From positions 248,001 through 312,000 of the forward strand of contig JAEKDP010000004.1 of NCBI GenBank assembly GCA_016521575.1: a DNA stretch of 64,000 nucleotides. The letters run 5' to 3'. A model generated the notes under the pieces. That model was not told where the DNA came from, ran no database searches, and saw only the letters and a program-made list of their open reading frames with translations. The position numbers and the translations under genes were made by a program. Position 1 is the stretch's first letter. Each line of letters begins with the position of its first letter. This document shows, one piece after another, positions 35,645-43,886 of this stretch. Source of the DNA: Rhodobacteraceae bacterium F11138 (GTDB lineage Bacteria; Pseudomonadota; Alphaproteobacteria; Rhodobacterales; Rhodobacteraceae).

Positions 35645-36634
35645 ATTCCAGAAACCCGTCTGCGACAGGACACCCAGACGCCCGGTGCAACGCTGGCCCA
35701 TGCGGCGATGCTGTATTACCGAGAAGGTCTGACCCAGGGCGAAATCGCGCGCCGCATGGGGGTATCCCGCGCCACCATCGTCAACTATCTGCGCCAGGCC
35801 CGCGACATGGGCATCGTCGAGATTCGCATCCGCGGCGAAAGCTTTGCAACGTCCTCGCTGGCGCGGCGGCTGGCCAAACGGTATGGGCTGGTCGATGCCT
35901 ATGTCGCCCATGACGATGCCACCGCGCTTGGCCCCGAGGCACTGCAGCTTCGCGTGGCCGCTCTGGCCGCGTCCGCATTGTGTGACATTCTGGAACCCGG
36001 CGATCGGCTGGGAGTGGCATGGGGGCATACGGTTCAGCAACTTGCGGCCGCCTTTCCGGTCAGCGCGGTGCCGGGACTAACAGTCTATCAGATGCTTGGT
36101 GCAATGTTTTCGGACCATCATTTCGCCGCCGAAACCTGTTCAATCGAGATTGCCCGCAAGACCTCGGCCGAGTGCCGCACCCTGCACGCCCCGGCGGTGG
36201 TCTCGACGCCGGAACTGGCCGATCAGCTGCGCCGCGAACCGGTCATCGCACGCCAGATCGCAGAGTTTTCGCAGCTGACCAAGGCGGTATTCGCGGTCGG
36301 TGATGTCAGCGCGGACACAACGCTGGTTGCAGCGGGCGTTTCCACCCCGGACGAGCTGAACGCCGCGCGAAAACAAGGCGCGGTCGGCGTGCTGTGCGGT
36401 CATTTCATCGACGGTGACGGCAACGGAATGCGGGGTGCATTGCGCGACAGGATGCTGGGCATTTCCCCGGAAACCCTGCAGGCGGTCCCGGTCCGGATGC
36501 TGGTCTCTTCGGGCCGGGCCAAACACGAAGCCACGCGGGCTTTACTGAAAGGCGGGCACGTCAGCCATCTGGTCACCGACGAAATCAGCGCCAAGGTCCT
36601 GCTGGCGGACTGGCCGGGCCCGGATACCTGTTAG
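35645..36634 (+). CDS. SorC/DeoR-type sugar-binding transcriptional regulator
   Basis: About 329 aa if started at ATT 35645, 308 aa from the first ATG (35708). AGGAGG (35633-35638) sits 6 bases before the ATT, and the upstream residues (LAHAAMLYYREGLTQGEIARRMGVSR) complete the first helices of the HTH that the family normally has before MLYY. I therefore prefer the ATT start. The C-terminal SorC effector domain includes GDRLGVAWGHTV and VSTDEL-like segments. It probably binds a phosphosugar of this cluster and acts on the 31151-31180 sites. It follows the aldolase fusion in the same transcript. Confidence 0.8.
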   Translation: MPETRLRQDTQTPGATLAHAAMLYYREGLTQGEIARRMGVSRATIVNYLRQARDMGIVEIRIRGESFATSSLARRLAKRYGLVDAYVAHDDATALGPEALQLRVAALAASALCDILEPGDRLGVAWGHTVQQLAAAFPVSAVPGLTVYQMLGAMFSDHHFAAETCSIEIARKTSAECRTLHAPAVVSTPELADQLRREPVIARQIAEFSQLTKAVFAVGDVSADTTLVAAGVSTPDELNAARKQGAVGVLCGHFIDGDGNGMRGALRDRMLGISPETLQAVPVRMLVSSGRAKHEATRALLKGGHVSHLVTDEISAKVLLADWPGPDTC

Positions 36635-37269
36635 GCCGGGCTGCCCGGTGCCATCCCGGCGTCTTGCAGTTGTTCCTGATCGGGAAGATCGCGCAGGTTT
36701 TCCAGATCGAACGCCGCCAAAAAGCGATCCGTGGTGACGAAAGTGTAAGGCGCTCCGCGGCGTGGGCTGCGCGGACCGGTGGCGATCAGCTTGCGTTCAT
36801 TCAGACGCCCGATCAGATCCCGGTTGATCTCTTTGCCGAAAATCTCTTTCAATCCGTCGCGGGTGATGGGTTGATGATAGGCAATGGCGGCCAGCACCGC
36901 GATGTCGAATTCGTTCAGATCCAGCGCCTGATCGTTTACCTCTGCGGCGGCGCGTATGGTCGGGCCATATGCTGGCCGGCTGCGCATCATCCAGCCGTCG
37001 GTCACTTTTTTCACCTCGAACGAACGCCCCTCGGTTTCCGCCGCAAGGTCTTCGATCAGCAAATCGACGGAAGCCCTCTGCCCCACCACCCGGGCCAGAT
37101 GCTCACGGGGGACGGGCGCCGCGCTTGCGAACAACACCGCCTCGATCCGACGGATCCACTCGCGCCACCGCAACTCGGGCGGCAGGTCGGCCAATTCCCG
37201 ATCCAGGTCCGCATCGTGCCGGTCGGCGGTGTCGCGGGATCTGGTTTTGTCAGGACGGCGCGTGTTCAT
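36631..37269 (-). CDS. scpB: SMC-Scp complex subunit ScpB
   Basis: 212 aa from ATG 37269 (an ATG at 37281 adds four residues). It has two winged-helix domains: the first near IEAVLFASAAPVPREHLARVVG and the second with ALDLNEFDIAVLAAIAYHQPITRDGLKEIFGKEINRDLIGRL, the conserved ScpB core. ScpB dimers join ScpA and SMC in the condensin-like complex for chromosome segregation. No scpA is adjacent; the partner is a DUF1403 gene overlapping it. This looks like an accessory scpB copy. Its stop overlaps the convergent SorC regulator's stop. Confidence 0.88.
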   Translation of the reverse strand: MNTRRPDKTRSRDTADRHDADLDRELADLPPELRWREWIRRIEAVLFASAAPVPREHLARVVGQRASVDLLIEDLAAETEGRSFEVKKVTDGWMMRSRPAYGPTIRAAAEVNDQALDLNEFDIAVLAAIAYHQPITRDGLKEIFGKEINRDLIGRLNERKLIATGPRSPRRGAPYTFVTTDRFLAAFDLENLRDLPDQEQLQDAGMAPGSPA

Positions 37270-37270
37270 G

Positions 37271-38197
37271 TCACACCCCATAGAACCGGAATGTGGCGCG
37301 CCCGGTCAGTTCGCGCACAACCCCCAGCGCCACCAGCCGATCACACAACCGCCGCGCAGCCCGGGCGGACATCAGCGACTGCAGCCCGGCGGGGGCTACC
37401 GCATCCTGTGTCAGGAACACTTTGACCGCCTGCGCGGCCCCTTTCGCACGCAGTTTCGGGGCGACCGACATCAACCGCTGCGCCCTGCGGGTCAGATCCG
37501 CCGCCTGCCGGGTCGCGTCACACGACGAAACGACAAGCGCGCGGTGACAGGCCCACCGCAATTCATCCCCGGTCTTGCGCAGATCACGCGGTTTCACAGC
37601 CGTGCCAATCAGCGGCACCGCATATGTCCAGCGCAAGGCCTGTGCAAGCGCAACATCCGCCAGGATAAGCGCCTCGGCTTCGGCGCGCGGTGCTGCCGCG
37701 AGAACGGTCTGCAACACCCGGGCGGCCCGGTCCGGCGGGCTGCCCTGCCCGGCATCCAGCCAAACCGCAATCTGTTCGGCTGTCATATGCGGCAGTGCCC
37801 GCCCCAATGACGCAACCGACAGTGGCCGCGCCGTCGCCTTGCGCCACTGCTGGCAGATCTCTCCGGCCGGGCCCGGGTGATCGCCCGGGCGCAACAGATG
37901 CACCGCATCGCGCAGATCGCCCAGCCGTTCGGGCCGCCCGGAAAAGGCGACACAGTTTTCCGCCGCACGCAGGGCCAGCCGATCCCGCAACAGGGCATCC
38001 GGCAATCCGGGCATCTGAAGCACGCCATGCAGATGCGCCAGCCCCGCACCCGAGACAAAAGCCATGCCTTCCAACGTGTCCACATCCCGCAGGCGTACCC
38101 ACGGGGGCATTCCGGGCAACATATCAAATGGGTCGTCAGATTGGCGGTGCGCGTCGGGCATGGGCCGAACGTAACGCAGCAAGGCATCATTCGCCAT
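37271..38197 (-). CDS. DUF1403 family protein
   Basis: 308 aa from ATG 38197, which has GGGG 9 bases before it; the frame is open further upstream. An all-helical, Ala/Arg-rich protein with PPWVRLRDVDTLEGMAFVSGAGLAHLHGVL and LRAAENCVAFSGRPERLGDLRDAVHLLRPGDHPGPAGEI, the usual DUF1403 pattern. Function unknown. It runs into scpB, and the pairing of the two families suggests a joint role in DNA organisation or plasmid biology. Confidence 0.75.
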   Translation of the reverse strand: MANDALLRYVRPMPDAHRQSDDPFDMLPGMPPWVRLRDVDTLEGMAFVSGAGLAHLHGVLQMPGLPDALLRDRLALRAAENCVAFSGRPERLGDLRDAVHLLRPGDHPGPAGEICQQWRKATARPLSVASLGRALPHMTAEQIAVWLDAGQGSPPDRAARVLQTVLAAAPRAEAEALILADVALAQALRWTYAVPLIGTAVKPRDLRKTGDELRWACHRALVVSSCDATRQAADLTRRAQRLMSVAPKLRAKGAAQAVKVFLTQDAVAPAGLQSLMSARAARRLCDRLVALGVVRELTGRATFRFYGV

Positions 38198-38304
38198 ATC
38201 AATAGCCCCTTGTACCATTACGCTGAACAGGCACCCAGCCCACCCGCCGGGTTTCGTCTGCGCCGCCCGGACAAGCGTGGGGCGTGCGCCCGGCATGGTG
38301 GCTG

Positions 38305-39078
38305 TCAGGCAGTTTCGTGTCGGGCATTCACGACCTTTGTGCCCCAGCGCCGGCATTCCCGGTCCAGTTTTTCAGGCAAGGGGCAATCGGTGAACCAGGT
38401 TCCCACATCGCTCAGCGAACAGATCGCAAGCGGGGCCTTGCGCTCAAGCTTGAGATGGTCGGCCACGACCATGACGCTGCGCGACCGCTGGATGGCCGTC
38501 TTGCTGACCAGAACCTCCTGGCCGTCAAAATCAAGCAGATCCCCATCTTCATCGATGGCCGAACAGCCGAGAACGGAAAAGTCGAACTTGAACTGTCGGA
38601 CCATCTCTGCGGTCAGCCCGCCGACAAGCCCACCATCCGAGCGGCGCAAAACGCCCCCGGTCAGAATGATTTCACAATTGTGGTTGGCCGCCAGCGTATT
38701 CGCAATGTTCAGATTGTTGGTCACGATCAGCAGGTTCTGGTGATCCAGCAATTCCCGGGCCACGGCCTCGGTGCTGGTGCCGATGTTCATGAAGACCGAC
38801 GCCCCATCCGGGATCGCTGCGGCACAGGCGACCGCGATCGCTTTCTTGCCGGCCTCATTCATGCGGCGTCGTTCATCATAGACCAGGTTCACGACGCCCG
38901 AAGGCACAACCGCACCGCCGTGAACGCGCTCGAGCCGCCCCATCTCGGCCAGTTCGGACAGATCCTTGCGGATCGTCTGAACCGTCACGTCATAGCGTTC
39001 GGCAAGACCGTCAACCGTGACCTTGCCCTCTTTGCGTGCGATTTCGACGATCTCTGCCTGACGGAAATTCGAAACCAT
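38305..39078 (-). CDS. glpR: DeoR/GlpR-family transcriptional repressor of the glycerol operon
   Basis: 257 aa from ATG 39078 with GGGAGGA 5 bases upstream; an ATG 27 bp earlier is less likely. DeoR-type HTH at about 4-57 (RQAEIVEIARKEGKVTVDGLAERYDVTVQTIRKDLSEL), then the sugar-phosphate domain with IGTSTEAVARELL, NNLNIA and GGxxR. GlpR represses glycerol genes until glycerol-3-phosphate is bound. It is divergent from the glycerol importer, and AAAACGAA repeats lie between them. Confidence 0.88.
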   Translation of the reverse strand: MVSNFRQAEIVEIARKEGKVTVDGLAERYDVTVQTIRKDLSELAEMGRLERVHGGAVVPSGVVNLVYDERRRMNEAGKKAIAVACAAAIPDGASVFMNIGTSTEAVARELLDHQNLLIVTNNLNIANTLAANHNCEIILTGGVLRRSDGGLVGGLTAEMVRQFKFDFSVLGCSAIDEDGDLLDFDGQEVLVSKTAIQRSRSVMVVADHLKLERKAPLAICSLSDVGTWFTDCPLPEKLDRECRRWGTKVVNARHETA

Positions 39079-39633
39079 CCAATCCTCCCCGGATGTTTGC
39101 GGCACCGGCGCGATCGAACGCCTGACCCAATGCCGCCCAAACAGTCACTGTCTGACGCCCCGCGTCAAGACGAACGCATCTTCGAATAGGCCAAAACCGA
39201 AAGAATTCGCCCTGAATCGGCAGGTTTCACTGGAATAACCCGTTGACCTTGAAAATCCTGCAGTTAAAACGAAAGAAAACGAACCTTCGCTCTTGACTGA
39301 TCCCCGAGCCTGAGGCGTAGTGATCCGACACCGTTGGTGTGGATGTTCGGGTGTCAGATGTAGGGGGGGGGGGTGCACGCGTCAGATCCGGATCAACGGG
39401 TTGAAGGGACCAGCTTTCGCGTTGCTGGCGTTGCGCATGTTCATATCGCCGTGCAGCGGTCTGGACGGCGGGAAATTTGCAGAGCGTGCGGACAATAGTG
39501 TTTGGCACCAGTCCTGACTGGGGCTTAGGCTGATGGAACGGAAGGCTGGTTTGCACGGCGGTCGAACACCGTTCACACCAGCACCTGCATTGCGGCAAGA
39601 CGCGGTGCGGGCCGCAAAGTAAGGGAGCGGGAA
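39079..39633. other. Divergent glpR-glpS intergenic region, no gene recognised
   Basis: 555 bp. It holds the repeated AAAACGAA operator candidates, a TTGACC near 39244, a TTGACT near 39293 and a run of 11 G (39363-39373). Small open frames occur on both strands around 39380-39600 without family resemblance or good ribosome sites. A GGGAGCGG (39622-39629) before the ATG at 39634 serves glpS. A long leader is possible. Confidence 0.5.
39266..39283. promoter_or_regulatory. GlpR operator candidate, tandem AAAACGAA
   Basis: AAAACGAA occurs at 39266-39273 and again at 39276-39283, exactly 10 bp apart, so both face the same side of the DNA. Tandem, helically phased half-sites of the type CGTTT/AAACG are recognised by DeoR-family repressors. 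They lie 188-205 bp upstream of the glpR start and 351-368 bp upstream of glpS, next to TTGACC. Confidence 0.5.
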
Positions 39634-40722
39634 ATGTCACTTGTCCTGGAGGGTGTGTCAAAGGTCGTGAGCGGCCAGCCGCACATCCATCCGACCGATC
39701 TGGAACTGTCGCCGGGCACGATGAATGTGCTTCTGGGCCCGACGCTGTCCGGCAAGACCACTCTGATGCGGCTGATGGCGGGGCTGGATCTGCCCAGCAG
39801 CGGCAGGGTGATCTGGGATGGCAAGGACGTGACCGGAATGCGGGTGCAGGACCGTGGCGTGGCGATGGTCTATCAGCAATTCATCAACTATCCGACGATG
39901 ACCGTCTACGACAATATCGCCAGCCCGATGCGGTTGCTGGGCAAAGCGGCCGATCATGTCGACAAGGCCGTGCGGCAGGCGGCGGATCTCATGCAGCTGT
40001 CCGGCATGCTGGATCGCAAGCCCCTGGAACTGTCCGGTGGACAACAGCAACGCTGTGCCCTGGCGCGCGCGCTGGTCAAGGATGCCGGACTTGTTCTGCT
40101 GGACGAACCGCTGGCCAACCTGGACTACAAGCTGCGCGAAGAACTGCGGGCCGAGATTCCGCGCATTTTCGAAGAGGCCGGATCGATCTTTGTCTATGCC
40201 ACAACCGAACCGGAAGAAGCATTGCTGCTGGGCGGAAACACCGCCACCATGTGGGAAGGCCGGGTGACACAGTTCGGCCCGACGCCGGTTGTCTACCGGC
40301 AACCCGTGGACGCCACCACCGCGCGCGTGTTTTCCGACCCGCCGATGAATTTTCTGCGTATCCGCAAATCCGGGGACCGGTTGCAATTCGGCGCGGGACA
40401 GACGGCTGCGGCCACCGACGGTTTTGCCGGGGTCGATGACGGCGAATATCTGGCAGGGTTCCGTCCGAACCATCTGGAATTGACAAGACATGCTGAGACC
40501 GCGTTCGAATTCACGGCGCGCTTGGGCGTGACTGAAATCACCGGATCGGAAACATTCGTGCATCTGGACCATCAGGGCGACAATTGGGTCGGGCTGGTAC
40601 AGGGGGTCAGGGATCTGGAAATCGGCAGCGCGTTGCAGGTCTATCTGGACCCTAGGCATGTCTATGTTTTCGATCAGGACGGTTCGGCAGTTGCCGCCGC
40701 ATCCTATGCGACCGCAGCCTGA
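39634..40722 (+). CDS. glpS: Glycerol ABC transporter ATP-binding subunit GlpS
   Basis: 362 aa. ABC ATPase domain (1-235) of the CUT1/MalK type with Walker A GPTLSGKT (35-42), Q-loop Gln81, intact signature LSGGQ (133-137) and Walker B LLDEP (155-159), plus a regulatory C-terminal OB region. The H-loop reads ATTEPEEA, so the switch His is Thr191. With GlpT it forms the ATPase pair of the GlpSTPQUV glycerol importer known from Rhizobium. Twelve bp separate it from glpT. Confidence 0.9.
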   Translation: MSLVLEGVSKVVSGQPHIHPTDLELSPGTMNVLLGPTLSGKTTLMRLMAGLDLPSSGRVIWDGKDVTGMRVQDRGVAMVYQQFINYPTMTVYDNIASPMRLLGKAADHVDKAVRQAADLMQLSGMLDRKPLELSGGQQQRCALARALVKDAGLVLLDEPLANLDYKLREELRAEIPRIFEEAGSIFVYATTEPEEALLLGGNTATMWEGRVTQFGPTPVVYRQPVDATTARVFSDPPMNFLRIRKSGDRLQFGAGQTAAATDGFAGVDDGEYLAGFRPNHLELTRHAETAFEFTARLGVTEITGSETFVHLDHQGDNWVGLVQGVRDLEIGSALQVYLDPRHVYVFDQDGSAVAAASYATAA

Positions 40723-40734
40723 GGACGACAGAGT

Positions 40735-41814
40735 ATGGCAAAGATCACCCTCGACAATCTGGCGCATTCCTACCTGCCAAACCCTGCGGGTGAAGAGGAT
40801 TACGCGCTGAAGGCGTTGAACCACGTCTGGGTGGATGGCGAGGCCTATGCCTTGCTGGGGGCTTCGGGTTGCGGCAAGTCCACCTTGCTGAACATCATTT
40901 CCGGCTTGCTGCACCCCAGTCAGGGGCGGATCCTGTTCAATGACCAGGACGTGACGATGGCCCCGACAACACAGCGCAACATCGCGCAGGTGTTCCAGTT
41001 TCCGGTGGTTTACGACACGATGACCGTGCACGACAATCTGGCTTTTCCGTTGCGCAACCGCGGGGCCGAAGCGTCCTATGTGCGCGACCGGGTTCAGCAG
41101 ATTGCGGCCATGATCGGAATGGAAGAGCAACTGAACCGAAAGGCCCGGGGGCTGACGGCAGATGCCAAGCAGAAAATCTCGCTGGGGCGCGGAATGGTGC
41201 GCGAAGACGTGAATGCGCTGCTGTTTGACGAACCCCTGACCGTGATCGACCCGCATATGAAATGGGAGCTGCGCACCCAGCTGAAATCGCTGCATCACGA
41301 ATTCGGGCACACCATGATCTATGTCACCCACGACCAGACCGAGGCGCTGACATTCGCCGACAAGGTGGCGGTGATGTACGATGGCCGCGTGGTGCAGATG
41401 GGCACGCCGCAAGAGCTGTTCGAAACCCCGGAACATACTTTTGTCGGCTATTTCATCGGCTCGCCGGGCATGAATGTGCTGACGGCGCAGGTGTCCGGCG
41501 ACAGCGCGCTCATCGCGGATGTTCCGGTTCCGCTGGGCCGGAACTATGGCACGCCGGACGGTAAGATCGAACTGGGCGTGCGCCCTGAATTCACCTCGCT
41601 CACCAGCGCCGAAAACGGGTTGCCCGTGACCGTCAAACGGGTCGAGGATGTGGGCCGGCACAAGATCGTGCGCACCGATTTTCAAGGCACCGAAATCAAT
41701 GTCATCGCCGATGAAAGCGCCGATATTTCGCCCGACATGAACCGTGTGGCTTTCGACCTTGCCGGGATCAATGTCTATTCCGACAGTTGGCGCGTTGCGC
41801 CGAAAGGGGCCTGA
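40735..41814 (+). CDS. glpT: Glycerol ABC transporter ATP-binding subunit GlpT
   Basis: 359 aa. Walker A GASGCGKST (42-50), Walker B LLFDEP (162-167) and a proper H-loop VTHDQTEA (His199) are present. The signature is degenerate: GLTADAKQK (139-147) in place of LSGGQQQR. It also lacks the usual SxLD D-loop (LTVID). Together with GlpS only one composite ATP site should be catalytically complete. Cytoplasmic, paired with GlpS. Confidence 0.9.
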   Translation: MAKITLDNLAHSYLPNPAGEEDYALKALNHVWVDGEAYALLGASGCGKSTLLNIISGLLHPSQGRILFNDQDVTMAPTTQRNIAQVFQFPVVYDTMTVHDNLAFPLRNRGAEASYVRDRVQQIAAMIGMEEQLNRKARGLTADAKQKISLGRGMVREDVNALLFDEPLTVIDPHMKWELRTQLKSLHHEFGHTMIYVTHDQTEALTFADKVAVMYDGRVVQMGTPQELFETPEHTFVGYFIGSPGMNVLTAQVSGDSALIADVPVPLGRNYGTPDGKIELGVRPEFTSLTSAENGLPVTVKRVEDVGRHKIVRTDFQGTEINVIADESADISPDMNRVAFDLAGINVYSDSWRVAPKGA

Positions 41815-41815
41815 C

Positions 41816-42688
41816 ATGAACAAGACCCTCAATCACAAGGCATGGTTCCTGATCCTGCCGGTTCTCGTACTGGTCGCGTTTTCGGCCGTCATTCCGCTGA
41901 TGACGGTGGTGAACTATTCGGTTCAGGACACGTTTGGCAACAATCAGTTCTTCTGGGCCGGCCTGGAATGGTTCGAAGAGATGATTGCGTCCGAACGGAT
42001 GTGGAATGCCCTGGGGCGGCAACTGGCATTTTCCGCCATCATCCTGGCCATCGAGATCCCGCTGGGCATCTTTGTTGCGCTGAACATGCCCAAACGGGGC
42101 TTCTGGGCGTCTCTCTGTCTGGTTCTGATGTCACTGCCGCTGCTGATCCCCTGGAACGTGGTCGGCACGATCTGGCAGATTTTCGGGCGCGTGGACATTG
42201 GTTTGCTGGGCTATGCGCTGGACGCGATCGGCATCGACTACAATTACACCCAGAATTTCTATGCCGCCTGGATCACCGTCATCGTGATGGATGTCTGGCA
42301 CTGGACATCCCTGGTGGCCTTGCTGGCCTATGCCGGTTTGCAATCGATTCCCGATGCCTATTACCAGGCCGCCAAGATTGACCAGGCCAGCCGCTGGAAA
42401 GTCTTTCGTTTCATAGAGTTGCCAAAGATGATGGGGGTTCTGATGATCGCCATTCTGCTGCGGTTCATGGACAGTTTCATGATCTATACCGAACCTTTCG
42501 TCGTCACCGGAGGCGGTCCGGGCAATTCAACCACCTTCCTGTCGATCGACCTGGTGAAAATGGCGCTGGGACAGTTTGACCTTGGCCCGGCTGCCGCCTT
42601 CTCGATCATGTATTATCTGGTGATCCTGCTGATTTCCTATGTGTTCTACACCGTGATGACAAACCTGGACAAAAGGGATGGCTATTGA
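41816..42688 (+). CDS. glpP: Glycerol ABC transporter permease GlpP
   Basis: 290 aa from ATG 41816. Six membrane helices of the MalF/UgpA type and the coupling loop YYQAAKIDQASRWKVFRFIELPKM (EAA-like). GNSTTFLSIDLVKMALGQFDLGPAAAFSIMYYLVI follows as in this family. Its stop overlaps the next permease by one base. Confidence 0.92.
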   Translation: MNKTLNHKAWFLILPVLVLVAFSAVIPLMTVVNYSVQDTFGNNQFFWAGLEWFEEMIASERMWNALGRQLAFSAIILAIEIPLGIFVALNMPKRGFWASLCLVLMSLPLLIPWNVVGTIWQIFGRVDIGLLGYALDAIGIDYNYTQNFYAAWITVIVMDVWHWTSLVALLAYAGLQSIPDAYYQAAKIDQASRWKVFRFIELPKMMGVLMIAILLRFMDSFMIYTEPFVVTGGGPGNSTTFLSIDLVKMALGQFDLGPAAAFSIMYYLVILLISYVFYTVMTNLDKRDGY

Positions 42689-43527
42689 TGTCGGGCCCGT
42701 CAGACACCGCACCGCGCCAGACGCGAAAAATCAACGGCAGCGCCATCGTCATGGGGCTTTACCTGCTGTTCCTGCTGTTGCCGATCTACTGGCTGCTGAA
42801 CATGAGCCTAAAGACCAATTCGGAGATCCTGAACAGTTTCAGCCTGTGGCCGCGGGACCTGACCTTTGACAACTATCTGACCATCCTGACCGACGCGTCC
42901 TGGTACACGGGCTATCTGAATTCGCTGGCCTATGTGGTGATGAACATGGTGATTTCGCTGCTGGTCGCCCTGCCTGCGGCCTATGCGTTCAGCCGGTATA
43001 CGTTTCTGGGCGACAAGCATCTGTTCTTCTGGTTGCTGACAAACCGTATGGCGCCGCCGGCGGTCTTTGCCCTGCCGTTCTTTCAGCTCTACAGTTCGGT
43101 CGGATTGTTTGACACACATATCGCCGTGGCGCTGGCGCATTGTCTGTTCAACGTGCCGCTGGCGGTCTGGATTCTGGAAGGTTTCATGCGCGGCGTGCCC
43201 AAGGAAATCGATGAGACGGCCTATATCGACGGCTATTCCTTCCCGCGCTTCTTCATCCGGATTTTCACGCCGCTGGTGGCATCCGGGATCGGGGTCACCG
43301 CGTTTTTCCTGTTCATGTTCAGCTGGGTCGAACTGTTGCTCAGCCGTACCCTGACCAGCGTGGATGCGAAACCGATCGCGGCGACGATGACCCGGACCGT
43401 CGGGGCGGCCGGAATCGACTGGGGTGTGCTGGCCGCGGCCGGGGTTCTGACCATCGTGCCGGGGGCGCTGGTGATCTATTTTGTCCGCAACTACATCGCC
43501 AAGGGCTTTGCCCTGGGCCGTGTCTAG
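42688..43527 (+). CDS. glpQ: Glycerol ABC transporter permease GlpQ
   Basis: 279 aa from ATG 42688. MalG/UgpE-type permease with six helices; the EAA loop lies at PKEIDETAYIDGYSFPRFFIRIFTPLVASG. AYAFSRYTFLGDKHLFFWLLTNRMAPPAVFALPFF is characteristic. It pairs with GlpP to form the glycerol channel. Confidence 0.93.
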   Translation: MSGPSDTAPRQTRKINGSAIVMGLYLLFLLLPIYWLLNMSLKTNSEILNSFSLWPRDLTFDNYLTILTDASWYTGYLNSLAYVVMNMVISLLVALPAAYAFSRYTFLGDKHLFFWLLTNRMAPPAVFALPFFQLYSSVGLFDTHIAVALAHCLFNVPLAVWILEGFMRGVPKEIDETAYIDGYSFPRFFIRIFTPLVASGIGVTAFFLFMFSWVELLLSRTLTSVDAKPIAATMTRTVGAAGIDWGVLAAAGVLTIVPGALVIYFVRNYIAKGFALGRV

Positions 43528-43544
43528 GAAAGAGGGGAACGACA

Positions 43545-43817
43545 ATGGACTGGATGGCATGGACCTGGCCGACCGCCGCGTTCTTCGCGATCATCGCGGC
43601 GACGCTGATCACCTTCACGATCCTGGCAATCAAATTTCCCGAAGTGCCCCGCACCGGCATTCTGGGAATCGAAACGACGCGGGGTGACAGATTGTTCATC
43701 ACGCTACTGGGCTCTGCCTTTATCAACCTGGCGTGGCTCGGGCTGCTCAGCGCACCCCAATGGGGGGCGTTGATCCTGTGCGTGGTCTATGCCGTGGCGG
43801 TGTTCCGCTGGGTATAG
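43545..43817 (+). CDS. glpU: DUF2160 small membrane protein (GlpU-like)
   Basis: 90 aa with three hydrophobic segments (AAFFAIIAATLITFTILAI, LFITLLGSAFINLAWLGLL, GALILCVVYAVAVFRWV) and a conserved FPEVPRTGILGIETTRGDRLF loop. DUF2160 members occur only in this importer. Its position between permease and receptor suggests an accessory part of the transporter. GGGG/AGAGG lies before the ATG. Confidence 0.8.
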   Translation: MDWMAWTWPTAAFFAIIAATLITFTILAIKFPEVPRTGILGIETTRGDRLFITLLGSAFINLAWLGLLSAPQWGALILCVVYAVAVFRWV

Positions 43818-43886
43818 AAACCTCAATCCGGCCACCGGGAAGCAAGACCCGGCGGCCAAAACCGTTCTCATTTGGGAGGAACAAAA

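Noticed and set aside
39382-39576. Small minus-strand frame (MNGVRPPCKPAF...) in the glpR-glpS gap
   Set aside because: No ribosome site and no recognised family; the text around MNMRNASNAKAG looked vaguely familiar, but I cannot tie it to a gene or repeat.
39658-41832. 724-aa open frame on the minus strand
   Set aside because: Lies antisense to glpS and glpT, which are clear ABC ATPases. GC-rich codon use keeps the opposite frame open; the translation shows no family features.
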